From the NCBI RefSeq assembly GCF_900176465.1, contig NZ_FWXR01000006.1, positions 62,001 to 126,000 of the forward strand: 64,000 bases of DNA, given 5' to 3'. The translations under genes were made by a program, and so were the position numbers. The stretch is from Fulvimarina manganoxydans (GTDB lineage Bacteria; Pseudomonadota; Alphaproteobacteria; Rhizobiales; Rhizobiaceae). The stretch's first letter is position 1. The number at the start of each line of letters is the position of its first letter. Shown piece after piece: positions 54,013 through 62,371 of the stretch. The notes under the pieces were generated by a model. The model was not told the origin of the DNA, ran no database searches, and was given only the letters and a program-made list of their open reading frames with translations.

Positions 54013-54484
54013 CGTCGGCTCCTTCATCGTCGTGGGTCTATCCGCGCTCGCGTCTGCCGGCCGAGCGGCGCCCCCGGTGTCTTAAGTCCATCGGCCAGGA
54101 AATAGGAACGCGCCGTCCGCTTTGCGACGCTTGCGCGGGTCTTGCCGTGTCTCTATATCTTGCGCGCTGCAGATCGCAAGCCGGCCATTCCGGCTGGACA
54201 ATGACTGAGCGACGCTTTCCACCGTTTGGGATACAGAACGACGGGAGGGCTGGCCTTGTGCCCGTCCAAGTTTCCGGACGTTGGATCCTTAACGGATAGG
54301 CGGCTCGATCACCGTTCGTTCGGCAGCACGAAAACAAACGGATACAGCTTCGCGGCAGCGCTCTTGTGCTAGGGCCGTTGCAATCGCGAAGGCTTGCCGT
54401 ATCATCTATCACGATCGCTCGATGTCGGGGACCTTCAAGTCTTCGGTTGCGTTCGGCATCGGACCTCGAAAGCAAAAGACACTC
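54013..54484. other. Divergent promoter region of carA and the YqeY gene
   Basis: About 470 bases without a supported gene. GTCTTGCCG...CTATATC near 54137-54162 is a possible promoter toward the YqeY gene. I saw no arginine or pyrimidine operator-like repeat. Confidence 0.4.
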
Positions 54485-54934
54485 ATGCGCGACGCCATTA
54501 CCGAAGCGTTGGCCAATGCCCAGAAGGACGACGACAAGACGCGTCTGTCCACGCTTCGTCTCATTCATGCCGCGATCAAGGATCGGGACGTCTCCAGTCG
54601 CGCGGCCGGACGTGATCCGGTCAGCGAAGAGGATGTCCTGCAAATCCTTCTGATCATGCGCAAGCAGCGTTTGATCTCGGCGCACGACTATGAAGAGAGC
54701 GGACGTTTGGAACTGGCCGAGCAGGAGCGCGAGGAAATTGCCGTCATCGACGAATTCCTCCCCGCTCAACTGGACCAGGGCGCGATCGAAGCGGCCTGCC
54801 GTGAGGCCGTGCAGGATGTGGATGCCAAAGGCCTTCGCGATGTCGGCCGGTGCATGAACGCGCTCAAGCAGCGCTATCCGGGCCAGATGGATTTTACCAA
54901 GGCCTCGACCGTGGTGAAGGGCATGCTTCGCTGA
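54485..54934 (+). CDS. GatB/YqeY domain protein
   Basis: 149 aa from the ATG at 54485 (MRDAITEALANAQKDDDKTRLSTLRLIHAAIKDRDV), the standard YqeY start; an ATG at 54422 gives an unsupported extension. Further motifs: ISAHDYEESGRLELAEQEREEIAVIDEFLPAQL and CMNALKQRYPGQMDFTKASTVVKGML. This domain resembles the tRNA-binding tail of GatB; the free-standing protein may touch tRNA or amidotransferases but has no firm role. Divergent from carA as in many alphaproteobacteria, but dnaG does not follow. Confidence 0.92.
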   Translation: MRDAITEALANAQKDDDKTRLSTLRLIHAAIKDRDVSSRAAGRDPVSEEDVLQILLIMRKQRLISAHDYEESGRLELAEQEREEIAVIDEFLPAQLDQGAIEAACREAVQDVDAKGLRDVGRCMNALKQRYPGQMDFTKASTVVKGMLR

Positions 54935-54961
54935 TCAGGCGGTTCCGCCGGACAGGTCCTC

Positions 54962-55681
54962 CTAAAGCAACATCGCCACAATGATCGGCGCAAGCAGCGC
55001 CGTCGCCAGGGCGTTGAGCCCCATGGCGAGGCCGGCAAAGGCGCCGGCGACCTCGCTGTCCTGCAAGGCCTGGGCCGTGCCGATCCCATGGGCGCCGGTG
55101 CCGAGCGCATAGCCCCTGGCGGGCGCCGTCCTGACCCTTAGACTATCCAGCACGAGCGGCCCGAGTGCGGCGCCGATGATGCCCGTCATGATGACGAAGA
55201 CGGCGGTGAGCGAGGGCAGGCCGCCGAGCTTTTCGGTGATGCCCATGGCGACCGGCGCCGTCACCGATTTCGGGGCGATCGACAGGACGGAGACCGAATC
55301 GAGCCCCATGACGAGGGCAGCGCCGATCGCGCCGAGAATGCCCGTCGCCGACCCCATGACGAGGCTGATGGCAATGGCGAGAGCATTCGCCTTAACCCGC
55401 TCGAACTGGCGATAGAGCGGAATGGCGAGGCAGACCGTCGCCGGCCCCAGGAGAAAATGGATGAACTGCGCGCCTTCGAAATATGTCTCGTAAGGCGTGC
55501 CGGTGGCGATGAGAACGGCGGCGATCAGGACGACGGTCACGAGCACCGGGTTGAGGAGGGCGGGCCGGCCGATCCGCTTCCACAATCGCTGGCTGAGCTC
55601 GAAGGCGAGAAGGGTCATGGTGAGCGCGAGAAGCGGACTTGCGGCGAGATAGACCCAGATATCGACGATCGTGTCACCCAT
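54962..55681 (-). CDS. lrgB: LrgB/CidB family membrane protein
   Basis: 239 aa, about seven hydrophobic segments. LrgB signatures: FLLGPATVCLAIPLYRQFERVK, SIAPKSVTAPVAMGITEKLGGLPSLTAVFVIMTGIIGA-type sequence, and RGYALGTGAHGIGTAQALQ. With LrgA it is thought to modulate holin-like activity or export small organic acids. It overlaps lrgA by 8 bases. Confidence 0.93.
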   Translation of the reverse strand: MGDTIVDIWVYLAASPLLALTMTLLAFELSQRLWKRIGRPALLNPVLVTVVLIAAVLIATGTPYETYFEGAQFIHFLLGPATVCLAIPLYRQFERVKANALAIAISLVMGSATGILGAIGAALVMGLDSVSVLSIAPKSVTAPVAMGITEKLGGLPSLTAVFVIMTGIIGAALGPLVLDSLRVRTAPARGYALGTGAHGIGTAQALQDSEVAGAFAGLAMGLNALATALLAPIIVAMLL

Positions 55682-56039
55682 TGCCCGATGCCTCGTCCTT
55701 GGCCTCCGAGCGCCCGAGAAGCCGCATCACGAGACCGGTCACGCCGATGGTCAGAACCGTCGAGGCGATGAGCGTCGCGCCGATCTGCAAGCCCTCGGCC
55801 TCCAGCCGCGCACCATGCTGCAGGATGCCGACGCCGGCCGGCACGAAGAGGATCGACAAATGGCCGAGAAGGCCATCGCCGATCGTCGCGATCGATGCCG
55901 GGATGCCGCCATTGACGACGAAGAAGACGAAGAGGATCACCATTCCGAAGACAGGACCCGGAATGGGCAGGCCGGCCGCGACGACGAGCGTTTCGCCGGC
56001 GAGCTGGCAGAGAAAGACGGCGGTCAGGGCGGCAAGCAT
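55674..56039 (-). CDS. lrgA: LrgA/CidA family holin-like protein
   Basis: 121 aa from the ATG at 56039, four predicted helices. LAALTAVFLCQLAGETLVVAAGLPIPGPVFGMVILFVFF carries the family Leu-Pro-x-Pro-Gly-Pro-x-x-Gly motif, and LGHLSILFVPAGVGILQHG is also typical. Upstream codons in frame are basic and not membrane-like. Forms an lrgAB operon with the next gene. Confidence 0.92.
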   Translation of the reverse strand: MLAALTAVFLCQLAGETLVVAAGLPIPGPVFGMVILFVFFVVNGGIPASIATIGDGLLGHLSILFVPAGVGILQHGARLEAEGLQIGATLIASTVLTIGVTGLVMRLLGRSEAKDEASGNG

Positions 56040-56112
56040 CGGCGAATCGGCCCGGTCTCGTTGCGATCGAAAGGCAGAATAGCGCGATCTCACCCTTCGG
56101 GCGCATCGCTTA

Positions 56113-56201
56113 GAGTGAAACGCGACCAAGTTGGGTCGCATGTTCACTCTGACCTCTTGTTTGTCGTCAGCCGTGGTCCAAAAAGTCGATCAACTTTTTG
56201 G
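56113..56201. repeat. Pair of palindromic elements between lrgA and the DUF2147 gene
   Basis: The first hairpin has nested arms: GAGTGAA (56113-56119) with TTCACTC (56143-56149), and inside it GCGACC with GGTCGC around AAGTTG. The second is CCAAAAAGT (56178-56186) with ACTTTTTGG (56193-56201). The TCACTCT sequence recurs just after. It could be a terminator pair for the DUF2147 operon or a dispersed palindromic unit; one copy cannot decide. Confidence 0.55.
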
Positions 56202-56243
56202 CGTCTCACTCTCAGCGAAACGGGCTATGGGGATATTGGCGGA

Positions 56244-56597
56244 TCAGTCGATCCGGCTCCATTGCTGGACCGTCTTGCAGAAGACCTCCATGAGGCAGCC
56301 TTCGAGGGCGATCTGGTTTCCCTGATGAACGAGCGCGCCCGTATAGCTCTCGCCGCTGCGCGGGTCGTGGACACGGCCGGAATATTTCGGGCCGGAGCCG
56401 GAAACCTCCGCGACCGGCGCGCCGCGATAAGGCCCGCTCGCGACGGTCGCGCAAAGACCGGCGGGGCATTGGGCGATCTTGATTTCCGCCCCATCCGGCC
56501 CGCGCCAGGTGCCGACCATCGGGCTCGCGGCGGCAGACAGGCTCGACGCCGCGACGAGGGCGGCGGCGGCGATGGCTGAACGGGTTCCTGTCATCAT
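56244..56597 (-). CDS. DUF2147 family secreted protein
   Basis: 117 aa. A signal peptide spans residues 1-25 (Arg, then IAAAALVAASSLSAAASP). The mature part follows the DUF2147 pattern: MVGTWRGPDGAEIKIAQC, YSGRVHDPRSGESYTG, LEGCLMEVFCKTVQQWSR. Cysteines at the CPAGLC and CLMEVFC positions could form disulfides. Lipocalin-like periplasmic family of unknown role. It begins 13 bases after hisC, so it is the last gene of that operon. Confidence 0.88.
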   Translation of the reverse strand: MMTGTRSAIAAAALVAASSLSAAASPMVGTWRGPDGAEIKIAQCPAGLCATVASGPYRGAPVAEVSGSGPKYSGRVHDPRSGESYTGALVHQGNQIALEGCLMEVFCKTVQQWSRID

Positions 56598-56610
56598 AGG
56601 TCGTTCTCCC

Positions 56611-57768
56611 TTAAGAGGCGTTTCCTGTAGGCAGATGCGGTTGATCGGCGTTCACCTCTTCGAGCGCGCCGTCCAGCGCCTCCGCAAAGAGCGCGATATC
56701 GGCCGGCGTTCCGACGCTGACGCGGATCATCCGGTCGAGCGGCGCTGCGCCCGGCATGCGAATGAAGACGCCGCGCCGCAACACGGCGTCGAGGACCGCG
56801 CGGGCATAGGTGCCGTCGCGGCCGAGATCGATAGCGACGAAATTCGTCCCCGAAGCCAGCGGGACGAGGCCCTTGGCCCGAGCGAGTTCGGCGAGCGCCT
56901 TGCGGCCCGCTGCCACCTTCTCGACCGTCTTGCGCAGATGATCGTCGTCGCTCAAGGCGGCGAGCGCGCCGGCCTGGGCCATGCGCGACAGGCCGAAATG
57001 ATTGCGCACCTTGCCGAATTGGGCGATCGCGTCCGGCTCGCCGAAGACGAAGCCGACCCGCACCCCGGCCATGCCATAGGCTTTGGAGAAGGTGCGGAAG
57101 CGCAGGAGATTGGGCGCAAGACGTGTCGTCTCCGGCAGCGCCTCAGCCGGCGCGAAATCGGCATAGGCCTCGTCGAGGACGATCAGCGTCTCCTCCGGCA
57201 CGTCCCGCAGAACCGCTTCGACCGCCTTTGCATCATGCCAGCTTCCCGTCGGATTGTCGGGATTGGTGAGATAGAGGATCTTCGGCCGCACCACCTTGGC
57301 TCTTGCGACAAGCGCCGGCCAATCCTGGCGGAAGTCTTCTCCATAGGGGACGAAGTCGAGAGCACCGCCATGGGCGGTCACGTGATAGTTGAAGGTCGGA
57401 TAGGCGCCGAGGCTGGTCACGGCCATATCGCCCGGCTCCATCGCGGCCTGGACGAGATCGCGCAGGAGGCCGTCTATGCCTTCACCGGCTACTATATGAT
57501 CAGGCGTAAGCCCGAGCTTCTGGCTGATCGCCTGGCGCAGGTCGAGTTGCTCGGCATCGCCATAGGCCCAGGATAGGGCCGCCGCGTCCGCCATGGCGCT
57601 GACAGCCTTGGGCGAGGGGCCGAAGACGCTTTCATTGGCGCCGAGCCGCGCCTTGAAGGGACGGCCCAGCCGGCGTTCCAGCGCTTCCGGGCCGACGAAA
57701 GGGATCGTGCTCGGCAAAGCGCGTACGCGCGGCGAGAAGCGCTCGGCTGACCGTTCGGTCTCTGTCAT
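56611..57768 (-). CDS. hisC: Histidinol-phosphate aminotransferase-like PLP enzyme
   Basis: 385 aa, class I/II aminotransferase fold. YLTNPDNPTGSW and VLDEAYADFAP bind PLP, FSKAYGMAGVRVGFVFG contains the Schiff-base Lys, and the C-terminal Arg lies in MIRVSVGTPAD. LGANESVFGPSPKAV at the start is typical of HisC-type enzymes. Being outside a his operon it could instead be an aromatic or broad-range paralogue. ATGA overlap with the upstream gamma-carbonic anhydrase gene. Confidence 0.88.
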   Translation of the reverse strand: MTETERSAERFSPRVRALPSTIPFVGPEALERRLGRPFKARLGANESVFGPSPKAVSAMADAAALSWAYGDAEQLDLRQAISQKLGLTPDHIVAGEGIDGLLRDLVQAAMEPGDMAVTSLGAYPTFNYHVTAHGGALDFVPYGEDFRQDWPALVARAKVVRPKILYLTNPDNPTGSWHDAKAVEAVLRDVPEETLIVLDEAYADFAPAEALPETTRLAPNLLRFRTFSKAYGMAGVRVGFVFGEPDAIAQFGKVRNHFGLSRMAQAGALAALSDDDHLRKTVEKVAAGRKALAELARAKGLVPLASGTNFVAIDLGRDGTYARAVLDAVLRRGVFIRMPGAAPLDRMIRVSVGTPADIALFAEALDGALEEVNADQPHLPTGNAS

Positions 57769-58298
57769 TTTGTAATGTCTTCCAGCGTCCGTGCGAAGCG
57801 GGCGGCATTGCCGACGTAATCGGCCGCCGACTGCTTCAGCTTCTCGATCGTCGCATCGTCGAGTGTGCGGATGGCCCTTGCGGGCGAGCCGACGATGAGC
57901 GAACGCTCGGGAAACGTCTTGCCCTCGGTGACGAGCGCGTTCGCCCCGACGATCGAGTCAGAGCCGATCACGGCGCCATTGAGGATCGTCGCGCCCATTC
58001 CCACCAGTACATTGTCGCCGATGGTGCAGCCATGGACGATGGCGCCGTGGCCGATCGTGCAGCCCGCGCCGATGGTCAGCGGCAGGCCGAAATCACTGTG
58101 GAGCGTAGAATTGTCCTGGATATTGGTTCCCTCGCCAATCTCCATCCATTCATTGTCGCCGCGAATGACGGCGCCGAACCACACGCCGACATTGCGTCCC
58201 ATGCGCACGCGCCCAATCACATGGGCGCCGGGGGCAACGAAGACGCTGCCATCCTCGGGCAGTTGCGGCGCGTCACCGTCGAGCGCGTAGATCGGCAT
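57765..58298 (-). CDS. Gamma-carbonic anhydrase-like hexapeptide-repeat protein
   Basis: 177 aa from the ATG at 58298; a TTG two codons earlier is less likely. Left-handed beta-helix with hexapeptide repeats (VGVWFGAVIRGDNEW, IGEGTNIQDNSTLHSD, IGAGCTIGHGAIVHGCTIGDNVLVGMGATILNGAVIG). His residues in TLHSD, IGHGA and IVHGC match the trimer zinc site of the YrdA/Cam-like group. True carbonic anhydrase activity is unproven for most members. First gene of the gammaCA-hisC-DUF2147 operon. Confidence 0.92.
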   Translation of the reverse strand: MPIYALDGDAPQLPEDGSVFVAPGAHVIGRVRMGRNVGVWFGAVIRGDNEWMEIGEGTNIQDNSTLHSDFGLPLTIGAGCTIGHGAIVHGCTIGDNVLVGMGATILNGAVIGSDSIVGANALVTEGKTFPERSLIVGSPARAIRTLDDATIEKLKQSAADYVGNAARFARTLEDITK

Positions 58299-58383
58299 TC
58301 TCAATCCTCTTTGCTTTCAAAACTCTCGGCGGCGCTCGGGGCTTGGGACATGCGGCGATGTTCCTCGCCGCTCCGGTCCAAGC

Positions 58384-59739
58384 TTAGGCTGCCTGATCCT
58401 CGTCCCTCATCGACCGCAAGATCGACCAATCGTCAATGACCCTGTGGGCATAGGCCTCGGCGGATTCGATCAAGGCCTCGCCGGCTTCGTCGATCGCCAT
58501 CACATGGGCCGCCTCGAACCGCGTCGAGCGGTGATCAATGCGCGAATGGGCGTAGGCGAGCGCTTCGCCGCAAGCTTCGGCATATTGCTTCAGCCGCTTG
58601 CCGGGCTTTTCGTCATGCAGGCAGATCTCCTCCGGATCGAGGCTGACGCTCGCATGGTGGCGGGAGCGCACGAGCCATTGCGATCCCTTCCAGGTCACGT
58701 CGTCGAGGAGAAGATCGGGTTCGCGCTGCATGAGCCGCTGAAGATCGACGGTCAGATGCGCCGGCTCCATCGAATTGCGCGGGTCGAGATCGCCAAAAAA
58801 GGCGAGGGGGGCCGCATGGCGCTGCTGCTTCAATTCGACCAGATGGCACATGGGAAGCTCGGCGACGGTCGAGGCGCCCTTGGGACCCACCAGAAGATAG
58901 TAGCGCTCCACATTGACAGAGCCGGTTCCCTGGCCGATCCGCTCCACGAGATCGATGATCTCGTCATCCACATAGGGCCGAAAGGCCTTGCGGATTTCGG
59001 CTTCGCTGGCGGCATCCAGACGGCGGAAGCGGTCCGGCCGATCGCGAAAGCGCATTTGGCCGCCATCGACTTCCACCGCCTTGCCGAGCTTGGATTTCGT
59101 CTCGAAATTCTTGCCGCCGATTGCCCGCTTCCGCGCTTTCTTCAACGCCTTGCACAGAATGTGGCCCTTCGGGAAATCCGACAACACTGTGCGGCGCCTC
59201 TGCGGCTCGTCGATAATCGCCTGAAGCGCGTCCCGATAGCTTGCGACGAAGGCGGCGGCCGCATCCCGGCTTTCCGCCTCGTTCGGCGCGACGAGGCCCG
59301 AACTGTCCTCGATCTCCTCGGATCTGTAGCGTCCGTCCAAGATGCCATGCGCGTAGTCGACGGCGAGGAACAGGCTGACCACATAACGGCAGAGATCCCA
59401 TCCGGCATGGCCGAGACAGGCATCGTCGAAATCGTTCGGCGCGAAGACGATGAGCCCGCCGCCCGAGCCCTTCTCGGTGACGAAGCCGAAATTCGCCAAA
59501 TGGCAATCGCCCATGATGCCGGTCAGCTTCACCGCCTCGATGAAGGGCGCGGGAAGCGACAGGACGCCGGTGTAGAGATCTTTATAGAAGAGCTGAGCCG
59601 AGCCGCGCAGGAAGCGGAACGGGTCCGACGCCATCTTGCTGTGCTTGCGCGTCCGCTCGCCTATTGCTGGATGGTCGCCATCGACCCGGTGAAGCTCGGC
59701 CGCGATCAGCTCCTGGCGCTCCGTTTCGGTCTCATCCAT
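58384..59739 (-). CDS. DUF2252 family protein
   Basis: 451 aa from the ATG at 59739 with a GGAGG site 7 bases upstream. Kinase-like features of the family: FLRGSAQLFYKDL, GDCHLANFGFV, APNDFDDACLGHAGWDLCRYVVSL (the HxxNFG and DFDD motifs resemble aminoglycoside-phosphotransferase catalytic and metal sites), and YYLLVGPKGAST. The end has CGEALAYAHSR. The family has no assigned substrate. It is monocistronic here. Confidence 0.9.
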   Translation of the reverse strand: MDETETERQELIAAELHRVDGDHPAIGERTRKHSKMASDPFRFLRGSAQLFYKDLYTGVLSLPAPFIEAVKLTGIMGDCHLANFGFVTEKGSGGGLIVFAPNDFDDACLGHAGWDLCRYVVSLFLAVDYAHGILDGRYRSEEIEDSSGLVAPNEAESRDAAAAFVASYRDALQAIIDEPQRRRTVLSDFPKGHILCKALKKARKRAIGGKNFETKSKLGKAVEVDGGQMRFRDRPDRFRRLDAASEAEIRKAFRPYVDDEIIDLVERIGQGTGSVNVERYYLLVGPKGASTVAELPMCHLVELKQQRHAAPLAFFGDLDPRNSMEPAHLTVDLQRLMQREPDLLLDDVTWKGSQWLVRSRHHASVSLDPEEICLHDEKPGKRLKQYAEACGEALAYAHSRIDHRSTRFEAAHVMAIDEAGEALIESAEAYAHRVIDDWSILRSMRDEDQAA

Positions 59740-60000
59740 CGGCATACCTCCCGGCTGGCGATCTTTGTTCCCGCGCTGTTCAGCGACGGGCTCTCGATGG
59801 CACAAGGTCACGAAAGACGGCCCCCCTTGCGCCTTGGCAATCACCAAGAGATGGGTTCGTGAGGCGTCAAAGCAAATTGGACTGACGGAGGATTTGCTGC
59901 AACCGATGCTGCGCGTGCCGGCCTGGTTCCGCCCTTTGCTCAGGCACGATCTTATCGACCGGCCGCAATGTCTCTGCCCCAGATCGTTCGAGTAGGGGTC
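59740..60000. other. Intergenic region between the DUF2252 gene and the frc terminator
   Basis: About 260 bases; short frames on the plus strand have no supporting ribosome site or similarity. Nothing else recognised. Confidence 0.35.
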
Positions 60001-60032
60001 AAAAAAAACCGCACTGACGAGGCAGCGCGGTC
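60001..60032 (-). terminator. Rho-independent terminator of the frc operon
   Basis: On minus, ACCGC-x-CTG pairs with CAG-x-GCGGT around a 6-base loop and runs into eight T residues. It lies about 270 bases after the frcA stop. Confidence 0.85.
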
Positions 60033-60298
60033 TTGAGTCTAGGGAGGAAACGCCCGTAAGGGCAGCGACGAAAATCGTCGCACTGCAAAAACTATGATGC
60101 GGCGCACATTACGTCAAGTGAATGACAGCCACAGTCGGGTCGGTGTAGCCACTTGCGCTGAAGTGATTCGTTCGCCGTGTCTCATGCGACACAGATGCGA
60201 CGAGCCGATCGGTTTCTCCGTATTCCGACAATGGGCGCAAACGGTGCGGCCTCGCTTCTGCCCGAAGGTTCAGCGGCGAGGCTGCCCGGTTCTTGTCC
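60033..60298 (-). other. Long 3' region between frcA stop and its terminator
   Basis: No ORF with support and no frcK-like kinase gene, although frcK follows frcA in Sinorhizobium. It contains the short repeat TGCGACA...TGCGAC near 60185-60200. A 3'-derived small RNA is possible but not shown. Confidence 0.35.
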
Positions 60299-61087
60299 TC
60301 ACGCGGCTTCGAGCGCCGGGTCCGGCTGCTTGGCACCGGTCATCAGGGCAACCGCGTCGTTCATCGAGGCCTTTTTCGGGTCGATGACGCAGAGACGACG
60401 GCCGAGGCGATGGATGTGGATCCGATCCGCCACCTCGAAAACATGCGGCATATTATGCGAAATCAGGACGATCGGCATGCCGCGTGAGCGCACGTCCTGG
60501 ATGAGTTCAAGTACCTTCCGGCTCTCCTTGACGCCGAGCGCGGCGGTCGGCTCGTCCAGGATGATCACCTTGGAGCCGAAGGCTGCGGCGCGCGCCACGG
60601 CGACGCCCTGGCGCTGACCGCCGGACAGGGTCTCCACCGCCTGGCTGATGTTCTGGATCGTCATCAGGCCAAGCTCGGAGAGCTTCTCACGGGCGATCTT
60701 TTCCATCGCCGGCCGGTCGAGCATTCTCAGATATTTGCCGAGAAAGCCCTTTTTCCGGATTTCCCGACCGAGGAACATGTTGTCGGCGATCGACAGGGCG
60801 GGCGAAAGGGCAAGCTGCTGATAGACGGTCTCGATGCCGGCCTCGCGTGCCTCGATGGGCGAGTTGAAGCGGATCGGCTCGCCATTCAGCTTCACCTCGC
60901 CCTCATCCGGGACGACAGCCCCGGACACGGCTTTGATCAGCGAGGACTTGCCGGCGCCATTGTCGCCGATCACGGCGAGGATCTCGCCGGGATAAAGGTC
61001 GAAATCCGCCTCGTTGATGGCCGTGACCCGGCCATAGCGCTTGACGAGATTGCGGGCGGAAAGAACGGGGGTGGGACGCGCGCTCAT
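60299..61087 (-). CDS. frcA: Sugar ABC transporter ATP-binding protein (FrcA-like)
   Basis: 262 aa from the ATG at 61087, which overlaps the permease stop (ATGA). Single ABC domain: Walker A GDNGAGKSS at ~41-49, Q-loop VYQQLALSP, signature LSGGQRQGVAVARA, Walker B VIILDEPTAALGV, H-loop LISHNM. Unlike RbsA/XylG, which have two ABC domains, FrcA-type proteins have one. KASMNDAVALMTGA at the end is typical of FrcA. Energises uptake of fructose, ribose or mannose. Confidence 0.92.
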   Translation of the reverse strand: MSARPTPVLSARNLVKRYGRVTAINEADFDLYPGEILAVIGDNGAGKSSLIKAVSGAVVPDEGEVKLNGEPIRFNSPIEAREAGIETVYQQLALSPALSIADNMFLGREIRKKGFLGKYLRMLDRPAMEKIAREKLSELGLMTIQNISQAVETLSGGQRQGVAVARAAAFGSKVIILDEPTAALGVKESRKVLELIQDVRSRGMPIVLISHNMPHVFEVADRIHIHRLGRRLCVIDPKKASMNDAVALMTGAKQPDPALEAA

Positions 61088-62154
61088 GCCGAAATCTTTC
61101 TGATCCATTGGTCGATCGCGACCGCGATAATGATCAGCCAGCCCGTCGCGAAGAGCTGCCAGAGGACGTCGACGCCCGCGAGCCGGAGGCCCGAATTGAA
61201 GACGCCGACGATGATCGCTCCGATCAGAGGACCGAGGATCGAACCGCGACCGCCGAAGAGCGAGATGCCGCCGATCACCACGGCGGTGATCGATTCCAGA
61301 TTGGCCTCGAAGAAGGAGGTGGGCGAGATCGATCCGACGCGCCCGATCGAGGCCCAGGCCGCGATGGCGACAATGAAGCCGGAGAGCATATAGACCCCGA
61401 CAAGGGTGCGGTCGGTGCGGATGCCGGACAGCTCCGCCGCCTCCTTGTCGTCGCCGATCGCATAGACGTGGCGTCCGAAGGCCGTCCGATTGAGGACGAA
61501 CCAGAGGGCGAAGAAGATGACGATCATCAACACGACGCCCCAGGTCAGCACCGCGCCGCCCAGATTGAAGCGCTCGCCGAACAGTTTCAGGAGCGGCGCC
61601 TCGGCATCCAGCGTCTGGGAGCGGATCGTCTCACGGCCCGACAGATAGTAGTTCAGCGCCAGGAAGATGTTCCAGGTACCGAGCGTCGTGATGAACGGTG
61701 GCAGCTTCACCTTTGTGACCAAGAGGCCGTTGAGGAAGCCGGTGGCGCAGCCGCAGACGAGACCGAACCCGATGGCGATCGGAACGGGAAGCCCGAACTC
61801 GACCGACAGGCGGCCCATGATCACCGAGATCATGACCATGACGGCGGCGACTGAGAGATCGATGCCGGCGGTCAGGATGACGAGGCTCTGGGCGGCGGCG
61901 AGAATGCCGACGATCGCCACCTGCTGCATGATCAGCGACAGGTTGAAGGGCGAAAAGAAATTCGGCGAGATGATGCCGAAGACGATGATTGATAATAGCA
62001 GCACGATCACCGGCACCATGGTCGGATTGCCGTGCAGGAAATGCTGGGCGAAGCCGAGCGGGCTCTTCGCCTTTTGCGTGAAGACGGCGACGCTGCTGTC
62101 GCTGTCCTTCAGGGAGGACTCGTAGTCCGATCCCTTGCCGCTGGTCTGACTCAT
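61084..62154 (-). CDS. frcC: Sugar ABC transporter permease (FrcC-like)
   Basis: 356 aa. A hydrophilic ~45-residue N-terminus is followed by eight to ten membrane helices of the BPD_transp_2 type (ILAAAQSLVILTAGIDLSVAAVMVMISVI; GLVCGCATGFLNGLLVTKVKLPPFITTLGTW; VVIGGISLFGGRGSILGPLIGAIIVGV). ITAGIDLS and GGISLFGGRGS are hallmarks of RbsC/FrcC permeases. Lies between frcB (217 bases upstream) and frcA (4-base overlap). Confidence 0.93.
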   Translation of the reverse strand: MSQTSGKGSDYESSLKDSDSSVAVFTQKAKSPLGFAQHFLHGNPTMVPVIVLLLSIIVFGIISPNFFSPFNLSLIMQQVAIVGILAAAQSLVILTAGIDLSVAAVMVMISVIMGRLSVEFGLPVPIAIGFGLVCGCATGFLNGLLVTKVKLPPFITTLGTWNIFLALNYYLSGRETIRSQTLDAEAPLLKLFGERFNLGGAVLTWGVVLMIVIFFALWFVLNRTAFGRHVYAIGDDKEAAELSGIRTDRTLVGVYMLSGFIVAIAAWASIGRVGSISPTSFFEANLESITAVVIGGISLFGGRGSILGPLIGAIIVGVFNSGLRLAGVDVLWQLFATGWLIIIAVAIDQWIRKISA

Positions 62155-62325
62155 GGCGTCATGCTCCGGAAGGGTCAGGGTCCCGCTGCGGCGCCGGCCT
62201 AATCGGGCCGGATGAGCCGCTCTGGACGCGCGTCATCGATGCGTGGAGAAAACCGGGCGAAGCGGGCGCCCGCTGAATTGGCGTGAGCCTTTCGAAGCCG
62301 ATCCGTCAGGGGCTCGCCGAAGGTC

Positions 62326-62348
62326 GGGGCTCGCTTCTCGCGAGCCCC
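62326..62348 (-). terminator. Intercistronic hairpin between frcB and frcC
   Basis: GGGGCTCGC pairs perfectly with GCGAGCCCC around TTCTC, just after the frcB stop at 62372. A second GGGGCTCGC at 62309-62317 offers an alternative partner. No T-run on the minus strand, so it is more likely an mRNA-stabilising barrier than a full stop. Confidence 0.6.
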
Positions 62349-62371
62349 TTCTTGCGCGTGGTCGCAAGGCC

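Noticed and set aside
60001-60032. Terminator assigned to the DUF2252 gene
   Set aside because: The T-run is on the minus strand and upstream of that gene's start, so it can only end transcription coming from frcA.
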